A DNA stretch of 60,786 nucleotides from Planctomycetota bacterium (GTDB taxonomy: Bacteria > Planctomycetota > UBA8742 > UBA2392), in the NCBI GenBank assembly GCA_020848275.1, contig JADLAK010000054.1, forward strand, positions 1 through 60,786, written 5' to 3'. A program made the translations under genes and the position numbers. How positions within the stretch are numbered: the stretch's first letter is position 1; each line of letters starts with the position of its first letter. Of the stretch, positions 1-11,231 are shown one piece after another. The notes under the pieces are model-generated. The model saw only the letters and a program-made list of their open reading frames with translations, ran no database searches and was not told the origin of the DNA.

Positions 1-285
1 CAAGGTTGGCACCGCCAAATTGTGCGCGCGCCCACGCTGTGGGCGAAAGCTGCTCGAACACGGATATCCTCCTTGAGGTATCCATGAGTCGGCAAATCCC
101 GCCCCTCACTTGTGTGTAAAGACAAGGGCTTACGCCATGGGCTCAATTCTGACGCGCCTTTGGCGCTAACTGCAAACGCAACCCAAGTCGGAGTGCCAGG
201 GCGTGGCTTAGGAAATCCAAGCCACGAAAGGACATCAAGTTATCGGCGATTGGGGTGCTAAGGCGAGGAAGCCCTAGCTACGCGA
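1..285. other. Window edge without a recognisable gene
   Basis: No open frame with recognisable protein character is seen here. The sequence lies 3' of the histidine kinase on the minus strand. It contains scattered short inverted words around GCGTGGCTTAGGAAATCCAAG but no clear terminator with a T-run. It could hold the end of a gene that begins outside the window. Confidence 0.4.
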
Positions 286-2796
<2,511 letters not shown>

Positions 2797-3016
2797 TTTC
2801 GCCCCGCCAGCGAAATGCACAGACTGCAAAGAATGAACAACAGATCGATGCAAAGAGACAAATTCTATCACTGCGGAATCTTGATTACCAAAGGGCAGTC
2901 TCGCCCATAGAACTAGAAGTCGAAGTTTCAAGTATTATTGTCCAGCAAAAAGTGGTTGTCACGGGCTTCGATCTTTCCACCGCCGCGTTGGGTAGCTGTG
3001 GCGTGCAAGAATCCCG

Positions 3017-3044
3017 TTGACCCCTAGACCCGCTGCGGTAAAAC
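3017..3044 (+). promoter_or_regulatory. Possible sigma-70 promoter for nuoLMN
   Basis: TTGACC at 3017-3022 is followed after 16 bases by TAAAAC at 3039-3044, about 50 bases upstream of the nuoL GTG. The -35 matches the consensus in five of six bases and the -10 is weaker. It is the best pair in the 160-base gap between the divergent kinase and nuoL. Confidence 0.4.
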
Positions 3045-3093
3045 CTCACCTCTTTGAACAGTTGGTCAAAACTCGCCGCACCGGGAGACGTGG

Positions 3094-6000
3094 GTGGTCA
3101 GCGAAGCATCGTTTACCCTTAATTCGTTGTATCCCGAGCAGTCGGTGGGCTTCCCGATTCAGACGGCGCTGGCGCTGGCATGTTTTGTCCTGCCACTGTT
3201 GGGTTTCTTCATCCAAGTCCTTATCGGTAAAAAGCTTCCGCGTCAGGGCGACTGGCTGCCCACGGGCGCGATGGGCCTAGCCTTCCTGTGCGCCATCGGC
3301 ATCTGCGCTATTCATTTAACCCGCTTCGATCCCAACTACGCCGTCGAATGGCGCGTGAACTGGATGGATATTCGCGGCGACGGCCACGAAGTCGCCCACA
3401 CCGAGACCAACCTCGCCCGGCTGCATTTGGGCGAAGCCCTGATTGCGGCGGGCTACATTGACGACCAGGGCAAGGTGACGAAGCAGCTTGAGGTGGTTGA
3501 AGACGCCGCCAAGGCAACGCCCGAGATCAGGCGCGAGGTCGACAAGCCCTTCCCGGCGGCGAAGATCGCGGGCGACAGCTACCTGGCAAGTCTGATTCCG
3601 ATGTTTGCGATGACGGAGGAGCAGGCCCGCACGTATGAACGCGAGCCGATGAACTTCTTCCGTAAGCGCGTGCTGGATTACCTCGACGATTCAGACGGCA
3701 AGAAGCGATCGGAGTACAACGCGCAGTTCGACGACTGGTTCAGCCCCAAGATGAACCCGGACGGCGACAGCACGCTGACTGTCCGCAAGCTTGATGAATC
3801 GCGGCTTACCGCCGATGCCAAAGTTGCCCGCGCCGTGATGGCGAACTGGGCGATGGACCCGAAAAACGCGCAGTACATGAACGTCAATACCGTGGACGCG
3901 CTGGCCAACGCATTCACGATCGGTGTCTACATCGACAACTTCACGGCGATCATGCTGTTTATGGTGACGCTGCTGAGCTTTTTGATTCACCTGTTCAGCA
4001 CGGGCTACATGCAGGGTGAGGTGCGCTACGGGCGTTTCTTTGCAACCATCAACCTGTTCACGGCGGGCATGATCGGCCTGGTGATTTCCAACAATTTTCT
4101 GTGGCTGTTCGTGTGCTGGGAAATCATGGGCCTGTGCAGCTACCTGCTCATTGGGCATTACTTCGAAAAACCCAGCGCGCAGGCCGCAAGCGTCAAGGCT
4201 TTTATCACCACGCGCATCGGCGACGTGTTCATGTTCGTCGGCATGATGATCATATTCTTCAACGCCAAGACGCTGTTGTTCACCGGCCCCACCGAATACC
4301 AGACGTTGTTCAAGGGCTGGCAAGAGGGCGCGATGGACGGGGCGATGCAATGGGGTTTAACCACCTACGGCGGCCCCGGCAGCTTCTTTGCGATCATGGG
4401 CAGCCAGGCCGCGCTGCTTGGCGGCACAGCCATGACGATCATCGGCGTGCTGCTATTCATCGGCCCCGTGGGCAAATCGGCGCAATTCCCGCTCCACGTC
4501 TGGCTGCCTGACGCGATGGAGGGTCCCACGCCCGTTTCGGCGATGATTCACGCCGCGTGCATGGTGAGCGCCGGCGTTTACCTCACCGCCCGCCTGTTTC
4601 CGATCTTTACTCCCGACGCCTTGACGGTAATTGCGTTTACCGGCGGTTTTACCGCGCTCTTTGCGGGCACCATCGGCCTCGTCCAGACCGACATCAAGAA
4701 GGTGCTGGCGTATTCGACCATCAGCCAGCTTGGCTACATGTTCCTGGGCATTGGTTGCGGCGCGTGGGTGCCTGCGGTCTTCCACATGCTGACACACGCC
4801 TTCTTCAAGGCGCTGATGTTCCTGGGTTCGGGCAGCGTGATTCTCGGCTGCCATCACGAGCAAGAGATGACGCGCATGGGCGGCCTGTGGAAGAAGATGC
4901 CCATTACCGCGGCGACATTCTGGATAGGCAACCTCGCCATTACCGGCGCGCCATTCTTGTTCAGCGGCTTCTATTCAAAGGAAGCGGTGCTGACGCAGGC
5001 CAACATCTTTGGCTTGGAGGCCGGCGGCGTGATGCTGATGCCGTATATCTTCGGCGCGCTGGGCGCGGGCTTGACGACATTCTATATGTTCCGCCTGGTG
5101 TGGATGACCTTCCACGGCAAGCCGCGCGACAAGTGGATTTACGAACACGCCAAGGAATCACCCTGGAACGTGGTGCTGCCGCTGATCGTGATTGCGGGTT
5201 TTGCGACCGTGGTCGGCTGGCCGCTGATGAGCAAGGGTGACGTCGCCGTCAACCTGAACTTCACCAACGTGGTTGAGTTCGGGCTGCTTGCGTTCTTTAC
5301 CATCGTGCTTGGCCTGATGGCCGGGTTGTACATCTTCAGGCGCTGGAACAACGCCGTGAAGTCGAAGATGTGGAACATGGCGGCGTGGACGGCGCTGATC
5401 GGCCTGCCGGTCTGGTTTGTCCTGCACGTGGTTGGCGGCTATCTTGGCCAGGCGCCCATGACGACGAACGCGGGCCCGTCGGGCGAACAAGTCGCCAACA
5501 TCGACGCCGACGGCCACCGTGTCGAAGTACGCCAGGCGGACCACGAGGACCACACCGTTCCAAAGTTCGTGAAAACGACCGTGTTTGCCGAGTTGGAAGA
5601 GATTCGCAAGACGGCCCGTGAAGCCGACAAGGAAGGCAAGCTCGCATATTCAGACGAGGAAATTGAAGCGCTGCGTGCCGGCTTGTTGAATTACTATTCC
5701 AATAGTCCCGACAAGGTGACGGCGGTCCTTAATAAGGCGCGCCAGATCGCGGCCGCAAAAGGTCAAAAACTGAGCGAAATTGAGGAAAAGACCATTTTGC
5801 GCGATGGTCTGGATGCGGGCTGGCTGGGGAAACTGGGAAGCCACCTCCCGCAGGGGCGTCCAAACGCCGATGGCCAAAGTTGGTTCTATTATTTGATTCA
5901 GAAGCCGCGCACCTGTTACAGCAAAGACTTCCTGCTCGACGACGCGCGTTTTGACGCAAAGAAGGTCGAATACCTCTATCTGGGCGAGGATGGCCACGGA

Positions 6001-6888
6001 CTGTTTGCCGATTCCGAGTCGGCCCTACCAAGCGTCATGTGGGGTGCGCGCTATAACGAATGGCGCGCGAAGTCTGGTTTGCCATTGGACCCAGCCTATC
6101 CTCCCAATCGCATTCGCGCGGGCGAAGTGCTGCTGGCCAAGAAGGACGCAATAGAAAACAAGGGCCATGCCACACGTCGCTTTGAGCAGTCCGCCTACGT
6201 AAGCGCCGGGGCGACGACGATCCAGCACCACGAGGAACATCCCGCGCCCCATGCGGCTGAGCACCCGGCAAACGCAGGGCACGGTGCCGATGCCCACGCT
6301 GCAACGGACGCGCATGCGTCGGTCGGTGCAGGACATGGCGACCACGATACCCACAGCGGCGAACATGCCCATGCCCACGATGTTGTAACCCATGAATGGC
6401 ACGAGAAGCACCACAAGGCGCATTTAACCGTGTTTGCAGGCTCGATGATCGCCTTCCTCATCGGCTTGGCGCTGTCGATGTTCTTCTTCTCGCCGTGGGG
6501 TCCCTTCTACATGAAGGAGTGGATTGGCCACGTCGGCTTCAAGCACGCGGTTAAGACCTTCCTCAAGCGCGCTTACATGATGGACGCGCTCTACTACGGC
6601 ACTGTCGTGAAGGCGCAGGTCTACATAATGAAGGGTTGCGCCTGGTTCGACAAAACGGTCGTGGACGGCCTGGTCAACGTGATGGGCCGGCTCCAGGTCT
6701 GGAAGGGCTTTGCTGTCGCCAAGATCGATTTCTGGGGCGTTGACGGCACGGTGCGCGGCGTCAGCAACGCCACGGGTTACGCCGGCCACGCGGCAAGCAA
6801 GGCGCCCACCGGCAAGATCAGTGATTACGTGTTCATGTTGATTGCGGCGATAGTTCTGCTGTTCATTGCGCTGGCGTTACTGAGTTAG
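3094..6888 (+). CDS. nuoL: NADH-quinone oxidoreductase subunit L, greatly enlarged
   Basis: Proton-pumping antiporter-like membrane subunit of complex I. It is 1264 residues, about twice the usual 600-670. The start is a GTG with GGGAG seven bases upstream. The core is normal: the membrane glutamate in LFVCWEIMGLCSYLLIG (about 338-354), GPVGKSAQFPLHVWLPDAM (457-475) with the conserved Lys, MEGPTPVSAMIHAA, and TDIKKVLAYSTISQLGYM. Two long soluble stretches interrupt it. One (about 92-272) falls where other NuoL proteins go straight from the second helix to the next. The other (about 787-1110) falls before the C-terminal helices; it is charged and helical and ends in a His-rich tract (19 His in about 65 residues, 1045-1110). 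Membrane helices resume at 1111-1132 and 1242-1264. nuoM and nuoN follow; nuoA-K are not in the window. Confidence 0.96.
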   Translation: MVSEASFTLNSLYPEQSVGFPIQTALALACFVLPLLGFFIQVLIGKKLPRQGDWLPTGAMGLAFLCAIGICAIHLTRFDPNYAVEWRVNWMDIRGDGHEVAHTETNLARLHLGEALIAAGYIDDQGKVTKQLEVVEDAAKATPEIRREVDKPFPAAKIAGDSYLASLIPMFAMTEEQARTYEREPMNFFRKRVLDYLDDSDGKKRSEYNAQFDDWFSPKMNPDGDSTLTVRKLDESRLTADAKVARAVMANWAMDPKNAQYMNVNTVDALANAFTIGVYIDNFTAIMLFMVTLLSFLIHLFSTGYMQGEVRYGRFFATINLFTAGMIGLVISNNFLWLFVCWEIMGLCSYLLIGHYFEKPSAQAASVKAFITTRIGDVFMFVGMMIIFFNAKTLLFTGPTEYQTLFKGWQEGAMDGAMQWGLTTYGGPGSFFAIMGSQAALLGGTAMTIIGVLLFIGPVGKSAQFPLHVWLPDAMEGPTPVSAMIHAACMVSAGVYLTARLFPIFTPDALTVIAFTGGFTALFAGTIGLVQTDIKKVLAYSTISQLGYMFLGIGCGAWVPAVFHMLTHAFFKALMFLGSGSVILGCHHEQEMTRMGGLWKKMPITAATFWIGNLAITGAPFLFSGFYSKEAVLTQANIFGLEAGGVMLMPYIFGALGAGLTTFYMFRLVWMTFHGKPRDKWIYEHAKESPWNVVLPLIVIAGFATVVGWPLMSKGDVAVNLNFTNVVEFGLLAFFTIVLGLMAGLYIFRRWNNAVKSKMWNMAAWTALIGLPVWFVLHVVGGYLGQAPMTTNAGPSGEQVANIDADGHRVEVRQADHEDHTVPKFVKTTVFAELEEIRKTAREADKEGKLAYSDEEIEALRAGLLNYYSNSPDKVTAVLNKARQIAAAKGQKLSEIEEKTILRDGLDAGWLGKLGSHLPQGRPNADGQSWFYYLIQKPRTCYSKDFLLDDARFDAKKVEYLYLGEDGHGLFADSESALPSVMWGARYNEWRAKSGLPLDPAYPPNRIRAGEVLLAKKDAIENKGHATRRFEQSAYVSAGATTIQHHEEHPAPHAAEHPANAGHGADAHAATDAHASVGAGHGDHDTHSGEHAHAHDVVTHEWHEKHHKAHLTVFAGSMIAFLIGLALSMFFFSPWGPFYMKEWIGHVGFKHAVKTFLKRAYMMDALYYGTVVKAQVYIMKGCAWFDKTVVDGLVNVMGRLQVWKGFAVAKIDFWGVDGTVRGVSNATGYAGHAASKAPTGKISDYVFMLIAAIVLLFIALALLS

Positions 6889-7010
6889 GTATCGGGTATC
6901 AGGTTTTGGGTATCAGGTGTTTTGAGTCGGATGCCAGGAAGGCTGGGCCAGGAGGGCTTTGGGGCAGGTCGGTAAAAGACCTGATACCAGAAGCCCAATA
7001 CCTGATACCT
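6887..7010. repeat. Iterated-word intergenic hairpin, word TATCAGG (nuoL-nuoM)
   Basis: The left arm 6887-6918 starts inside the nuoL stop codon and carries GGTATC/TATCAGGT words. The right arm 6979-7010 carries ACCTGATACC twice. The arms are 32 bases each and pair at 26 of 32 positions. The right arm ends 22 bases before the nuoM ATG. There is no T-run after it, so it does not look like a simple terminator. It sits inside what should be one transcript. Confidence 0.8.
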
Positions 7011-7032
7011 CGCCGGATGTCGGACAAAAACC

Positions 7033-8868
7033 ATGCTATTAACATTCACCATATTCACCCCGCTGGTTTTCGCGCTCATCTTGCTGTTCGTGCGCGACAT
7101 CAAGCAGGTCAAGATGATCACTCTGACGGGCACGCTCGTCACCTTCATGCTGTCGCTGGGCTTGATTCTGCCCGTGGGCCATCCTGGCTCACGCACCAGC
7201 CTCGCGCAGGAGTGCAACGAAAACGGCAAGATCGGCACATTGCTTCAGCAGCTCAAGACCGACCCGGAAACGGGTTTCAGCACCTACACGCAGGGCCTGG
7301 AACGCGACGTCAAGATCATGAAGTCCGTTGAGCAGTCCGATTTCGCCCATCAGCTTCGCTTCGTCGAGTTCGTGCCCTGGATTCCGAGCTTCAACGTCAA
7401 TTACTTCCTCGCCGTCGATGGCCTCGCCATCACCATGATCCTGCTGACGACGTTCTTGTGCCTGGTCTGCCTTGGTGCAGCCTGGAACATGGACAAGTCG
7501 CTCGACCACAACACGCACCAGCCCAAGTACAAGGGCATGCGCGCGTTTTTTATCCTCTACTTGGTGCTGGAAGCGGGCCTGATCGGCGTGTTTTCGTCGA
7601 TGGACTACTTCCTCTTCTATGTGTTCTGGGAAGTTGTGCTGCTGCCCATGTATTTCCTCGTCGGCGTGTGGGGCGGCCCGCGCCGCATCTACGCGGCGAT
7701 TAAATTCTTCATCTACACACTAGCCGGCTCGCTGCTGATGTTCATCGCGCTGCTCTACTACTACCTGGCGACTGACAAGGGCCAGGGCGGCACGTTCAAC
7801 GTCGTGGCGCTGACCGAACTATTACCCAAACATTTCTCGACAGCTACCACCGCGGGCATGTTGTGTTTCGTCGGCTTGTACGTGGCATTCGCGGTGAAGG
7901 TGCCCGTCTGGCCGTTCCACACATGGTTGCCGGACGCCCACGTTGAGGCGCCTACGCCCATTTCAATGCTGCTGGCGGGCATATTGTTGAAAATGGGCGG
8001 CTACGGCTTATTGAGGTTCAGTTACGGCTTCATGCCGCAACAGGCCTACGATCTGGCGACGTACATCGCGATATTGGGCGCGATCAACATCGTCTATGGC
8101 GCTTACTGCGCGCTCGGACAGACAGACTTCAAACGCGTCGTCGCCTATTCGTCAGTCAGCCACATGGGCTATTTGCTGCTGGGCTTTGCCGCCATGACCA
8201 AGATCGCGCTCGATGGCGCTGTGTTACAGATGATCAACCACGGCATCAGCTCGCCTATGATGTTCGCCGTCGTCGGCATCATTTACGACCGCGCCCATCA
8301 TCGCGACCTTAACCGTTTCGGCGGCATGGCGGTGCAGATGCCCAAGTACGCGGGCATGGCGCTCGTGGCGTTCTTCGCAAGCCTGGGCCTGCCCGGCCTC
8401 AACGGGTTCATCTCGGAGATGCTGGTGTTCTTCGGCGCCTTCAATACGCGCGTGGGCGAGGCGGCCAACGGCGACTGGTGGCTGGTGTTCACCAGCGTGC
8501 GCTTCTGGACCGTGGTTTCGACCGTCGGCATCGTGCTGACTGCTGCATATCACCTGTGGGGCTACCAGCGCGTGTTCTACGGCAAGATGAAGGACCCGCA
8601 CTACAAGGAATTCAAGGACCTTAGTGGCACCGAGTGGGCGACCTTGATCCCGCTGGCGTTCTTCTGTGTGCTGCTCGGTATCCTGCCGGGCATCGCGCTT
8701 AAGTACGTCGACGAGCCTATGCGCGTGATCCAGAACAACATGATCCGCCACGTGCCTGAATACGCGCGGCTGGTTGAAGAAGAACGCGCCGAAAAGGAGC
8801 GCCAGGCTCGTGGCGGCGCTATCGCCGTCGACACGAACCTGACGCCGGTGTACGTGGAAGGAAAATAG
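7033..8868 (+). CDS. nuoM: NADH-quinone oxidoreductase subunit M
   Basis: Second antiporter-like subunit of complex I, 611 residues against about 500 in E. coli. Recognised by the membrane glutamate in FYVFWEVVLLPMYFLVG (Glu200), KVPVWPFHTWLPDAHVEAP, and TDFKRVVAYSSVSHMGY. An extra hydrophilic stretch of about 60 residues lies at about 50-115, the same relative place as the first insertion in the neighbouring NuoL. The C-terminus has a basic/acidic tail after the last helix. It is the middle gene of nuoLMN and is flanked on both sides by iterated-word hairpins. Confidence 0.96.
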   Translation: MLLTFTIFTPLVFALILLFVRDIKQVKMITLTGTLVTFMLSLGLILPVGHPGSRTSLAQECNENGKIGTLLQQLKTDPETGFSTYTQGLERDVKIMKSVEQSDFAHQLRFVEFVPWIPSFNVNYFLAVDGLAITMILLTTFLCLVCLGAAWNMDKSLDHNTHQPKYKGMRAFFILYLVLEAGLIGVFSSMDYFLFYVFWEVVLLPMYFLVGVWGGPRRIYAAIKFFIYTLAGSLLMFIALLYYYLATDKGQGGTFNVVALTELLPKHFSTATTAGMLCFVGLYVAFAVKVPVWPFHTWLPDAHVEAPTPISMLLAGILLKMGGYGLLRFSYGFMPQQAYDLATYIAILGAINIVYGAYCALGQTDFKRVVAYSSVSHMGYLLLGFAAMTKIALDGAVLQMINHGISSPMMFAVVGIIYDRAHHRDLNRFGGMAVQMPKYAGMALVAFFASLGLPGLNGFISEMLVFFGAFNTRVGEAANGDWWLVFTSVRFWTVVSTVGIVLTAAYHLWGYQRVFYGKMKDPHYKEFKDLSGTEWATLIPLAFFCVLLGILPGIALKYVDEPMRVIQNNMIRHVPEYARLVEEERAEKERQARGGAIAVDTNLTPVYVEGK

Positions 8869-8872
8869 AGCA

Positions 8873-8928
8873 TTGGAGAGATAGAGAGGTGGAGAGATAG
8901 CCAACACTCCATCGCTCAAACGCTCCAA
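8873..8928. repeat. Iterated-word intergenic hairpin, word GGAGAGATAG (nuoM-nuoN)
   Basis: The left arm 8873-8900 contains GGAGAGATAG-type words. The right arm 8901-8928 contains CTCCAACACTC-type words. The two 28-base arms pair at 20 of 28 positions with almost no loop, the differences falling at regular positions between the GGAG cores. It begins 4 bases after the nuoM stop and ends 14 bases before the nuoN ATG. Confidence 0.65.
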
Positions 8929-8942
8929 CACTCAGGATTAAT

Positions 8943-10694
8943 ATGCTGCTGGAAGCCGCTGAAACCGCAACCAATGCACTGCAAGGCGTCGTGGGCCTGC
9001 CGCAGGAGAGCTACCGTGCCCTTGCCGGCATCATTGGCAACGACACGCTGTCGTATTTCGCGCCGGAACTCGTGATCTGCGTGGCGATGCTGCTGGTGCT
9101 GCTGGTTGACGTCAGCGACAAGCTGCGCAGCCCACGCAACCTGATGCTGGTGGCGCTCGTGGCCCTTGCAGCGCCCGCCTTGATGATTTTGGGCAAGTGG
9201 GGCGGCGAGGCGTTGTTCTTCTACCCGGCCTGGGGCAACCTCGCGCAGTATTCGAATCTCGAGGGCCACATCTCTCTTCAACCCGACAGCCATATGCTGG
9301 TTTTTGACGGCTTCGCGAACTTCTTCAAGGTGTTTGTGCTGGCCAGCGGGCTTATCACGCTGGGGATGATCCATCTCGACAAAGGCACGCCCCGCCGCAG
9401 TCTGGGCGAGATGCTGACGCTACTTTTGGGCAGCGTGCTCGGCATGATGCTCTTGGCCAGCGCGACGAACCTGCTGATGATCTATCTCAGCATCGAGTTC
9501 ATGTCACTGGCCTCGTTCATCCTCGTTGCCTTTAAGCGCCGCGACCGCAAGGGCACCGAAGGCGCCCTGAAATACATGCTGTTTGGGGCCGTGAGCTCGG
9601 GCGTGATGATCTACGGCATCAGCCTGCTTTACGGTATGGCAGGCACGCTCGACATCGCACTGATCGGCCAGCGTCTGGCGCAGGTCAACGACCCGCTGGC
9701 TATCGCCATGGCCTTGATGATGGTGACCGTCGGCTTTGGCTACAAAATGTCGATTGCGCCGATGCACTTCTGGGCGCCCGACGCGTACGAAGGCGCGCCC
9801 ACACCTGTCACCGCGTTCCTGAGCGTGGCGTCCAAGGCCGCGGGTTTTGCCGTCTTCATCCGCTTCATTGACGCCATGAGCGCGCAAAGTACCGGCAACG
9901 CCCTCCCCATCATCAACTGGGTCAGCTTCGTCGCCGTCATCGGCGCCGTCACCATGACCGTCGGCAACCTGACCGCGATCTGGCAGCCCAACGTCAAACG
10001 CATGCTCGCTTACAGCAGCATCGCCCACGCCGGCTACCTGATGATCGGTGCGGCGGTGGTCGCCGCGGGCGGCGAAATCGGCGGCGAGGCCGGCGCGCGC
10101 ATCGCCGATGTCGGCGGCAGTGCGACGGCGTTTTACCTTGTCGCGTACTGCCTGATGAACTTCGGCGCGTTTGCCGTGGTGCAGGTGGTTGCCAACGAGA
10201 CCGGCCGAGACGACATGAATGCCTTTGATGGCCTGTTCAAGCGCAACCCGACGCTGGCGGTGGTGATGGCGATCTTGCTGTTGAGCCTGCTGGGTATCCC
10301 GCCGACCTTTGGCTTCATCGGCAAGGCGCGCCTGTTCATGGCGGGCCTTGAGGCCGCACAGGCGGGATACCCGATCATGACCGTGCTGCTGGTGATCGCG
10401 GCGGTCAACACGACGGTAAGTTGCTACTACTACTTCCGGCTGATCCGCGGCATGTTCATCACGCCCGGCGAGGCCGCCACAGCCAACCGCCCGCTGATTG
10501 TTTCCAACACCGGCTGGCTCATGGCCGGGGGTTCGGCGGTGCTGACGCTGGCGCTGTTTGTCGCGGGTTCGTTCTTTATCGGGCCCGCCGATGAAGCGCG
10601 CCTGAAGCGCCGGCCGCACCTCGAGGGCGCGGCGATGCCGCAACACGACCAGGGCCACGTCGAAGTCAAGCGCGGCGACGGGAGCAAGGGATGA
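8943..10694 (+). CDS. nuoN: NADH-quinone oxidoreductase subunit N
   Basis: Third antiporter-like complex I subunit, 583 residues (about 485 in E. coli). Key sequences are YLSIEFMSLASFILVAFKR, FGYKMSIAPMHFWAPDAYEG with the conserved Lys, PTPVTAFLSVASKAAGF, and NVKRMLAYSSIAHAGYLMIG. The first about 60 residues include an amphipathic leader before the first strong helix. The C-terminal tail (RLKRRPHLEG..., about 50 residues) is hydrophilic. The stop codon overlaps the next start by 4 bases (ATGA), so translation is probably coupled. Confidence 0.95.
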   Translation: MLLEAAETATNALQGVVGLPQESYRALAGIIGNDTLSYFAPELVICVAMLLVLLVDVSDKLRSPRNLMLVALVALAAPALMILGKWGGEALFFYPAWGNLAQYSNLEGHISLQPDSHMLVFDGFANFFKVFVLASGLITLGMIHLDKGTPRRSLGEMLTLLLGSVLGMMLLASATNLLMIYLSIEFMSLASFILVAFKRRDRKGTEGALKYMLFGAVSSGVMIYGISLLYGMAGTLDIALIGQRLAQVNDPLAIAMALMMVTVGFGYKMSIAPMHFWAPDAYEGAPTPVTAFLSVASKAAGFAVFIRFIDAMSAQSTGNALPIINWVSFVAVIGAVTMTVGNLTAIWQPNVKRMLAYSSIAHAGYLMIGAAVVAAGGEIGGEAGARIADVGGSATAFYLVAYCLMNFGAFAVVQVVANETGRDDMNAFDGLFKRNPTLAVVMAILLLSLLGIPPTFGFIGKARLFMAGLEAAQAGYPIMTVLLVIAAVNTTVSCYYYFRLIRGMFITPGEAATANRPLIVSNTGWLMAGGSAVLTLALFVAGSFFIGPADEARLKRRPHLEGAAMPQHDQGHVEVKRGDGSKG

Positions 10695-11140
10695 ACACCC
10701 AGACCCGCATCGCCTGGCTCAACCGCTGGCTGCTGTTGATATTTCCCAGCTACGTTCGCTACTTGGCGATGCTCGACCGTAACCGCATCTGGACTGACCG
10801 CTTCCCCCTTGAAGCGCGCGACGTGATGAAGCAGTTGCTCGATGAGCAGACGCATTTCTGCCAGCGTCTGGCGGACTTGATCGATTACCAGGGCGGCCAC
10901 CCTGAAATTGCGCAGTTTCCTGAAGACGCGGCGCGCCTGAACTTCCTCGAGATGGCCGTTGCGATCAAGAAGACCATCGAGCGCCTGGAGTACAACCTTG
11001 CGGCGCTGGAGTCCGATCGTCGCGACGTGAACCACGTGAATGACCTGGCGGAGCTGCTGGAGGAGGCGATTGAAATGACCCGCCACCACATCCACCTGCT
11101 CAAGCCGCTCTCGGCCGAATTCTCGGCCAGCCACAAGTAG
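10691..11140 (+). CDS. Small helical protein coupled to nuoN, function unknown
   Basis: 149 residues, start overlapping the nuoN stop by 4 bases. No signal peptide; one short hydrophobic stretch near the N-terminus (LNRWLLLIFPSYVRYLAML) could lie on a membrane. The rest is predicted helix with acidic and histidine residues at helix-like spacing (DEQTHF, FLEMAVAIKKTIERLEYN, ELLEEAIEMTRHHIHLL). This resembles a four-helix bundle of ferritin or hemerythrin type, but I cannot match a metal-site pattern to a named family. The coupling suggests a role tied to complex I, such as assembly or membrane attachment; that is inference. Confidence 0.75.
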   Translation: MNTQTRIAWLNRWLLLIFPSYVRYLAMLDRNRIWTDRFPLEARDVMKQLLDEQTHFCQRLADLIDYQGGHPEIAQFPEDAARLNFLEMAVAIKKTIERLEYNLAALESDRRDVNHVNDLAELLEEAIEMTRHHIHLLKPLSAEFSASHK

Positions 11141-11190
11141 GCGCTAGTTTCTAGGCTCTAGTCGCTAGCGCCTAGGGCCTAGCGACTCCA
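11141..11190. repeat. Iterated-word intergenic hairpin, word CTAGGC/GCCTAG (before lysA)
   Basis: Directly after the stop codon. The left arm (about 11145-11166, AGTTTCTAGGCTCTAGTCGC) pairs with the right arm (about 11166-11187, AGCGCCTAGGGCCTAGCGAC) at about 17 of 21 positions. The same words, in the other orientation, form the hairpin at 46287-46355, which makes this a dispersed family and not a one-off. Confidence 0.75.
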
Positions 11191-11231
11191 GAATACTTGA
11201 ATCGACGATTACCTTAGGACCGGACAACACA

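Noticed and set aside
6887..7010. TATCAGG hairpin as a Rho-independent terminator
   Set aside because: No T-run follows either arm, the loop is about 60 bases, and termination here would separate nuoL from nuoM.
9504..10658. 384-residue minus-strand frame inside nuoN
   Set aside because: Composition is His/Arg/Gln/Asp-rich without hydrophobic core; it mirrors conserved nuoN codons.
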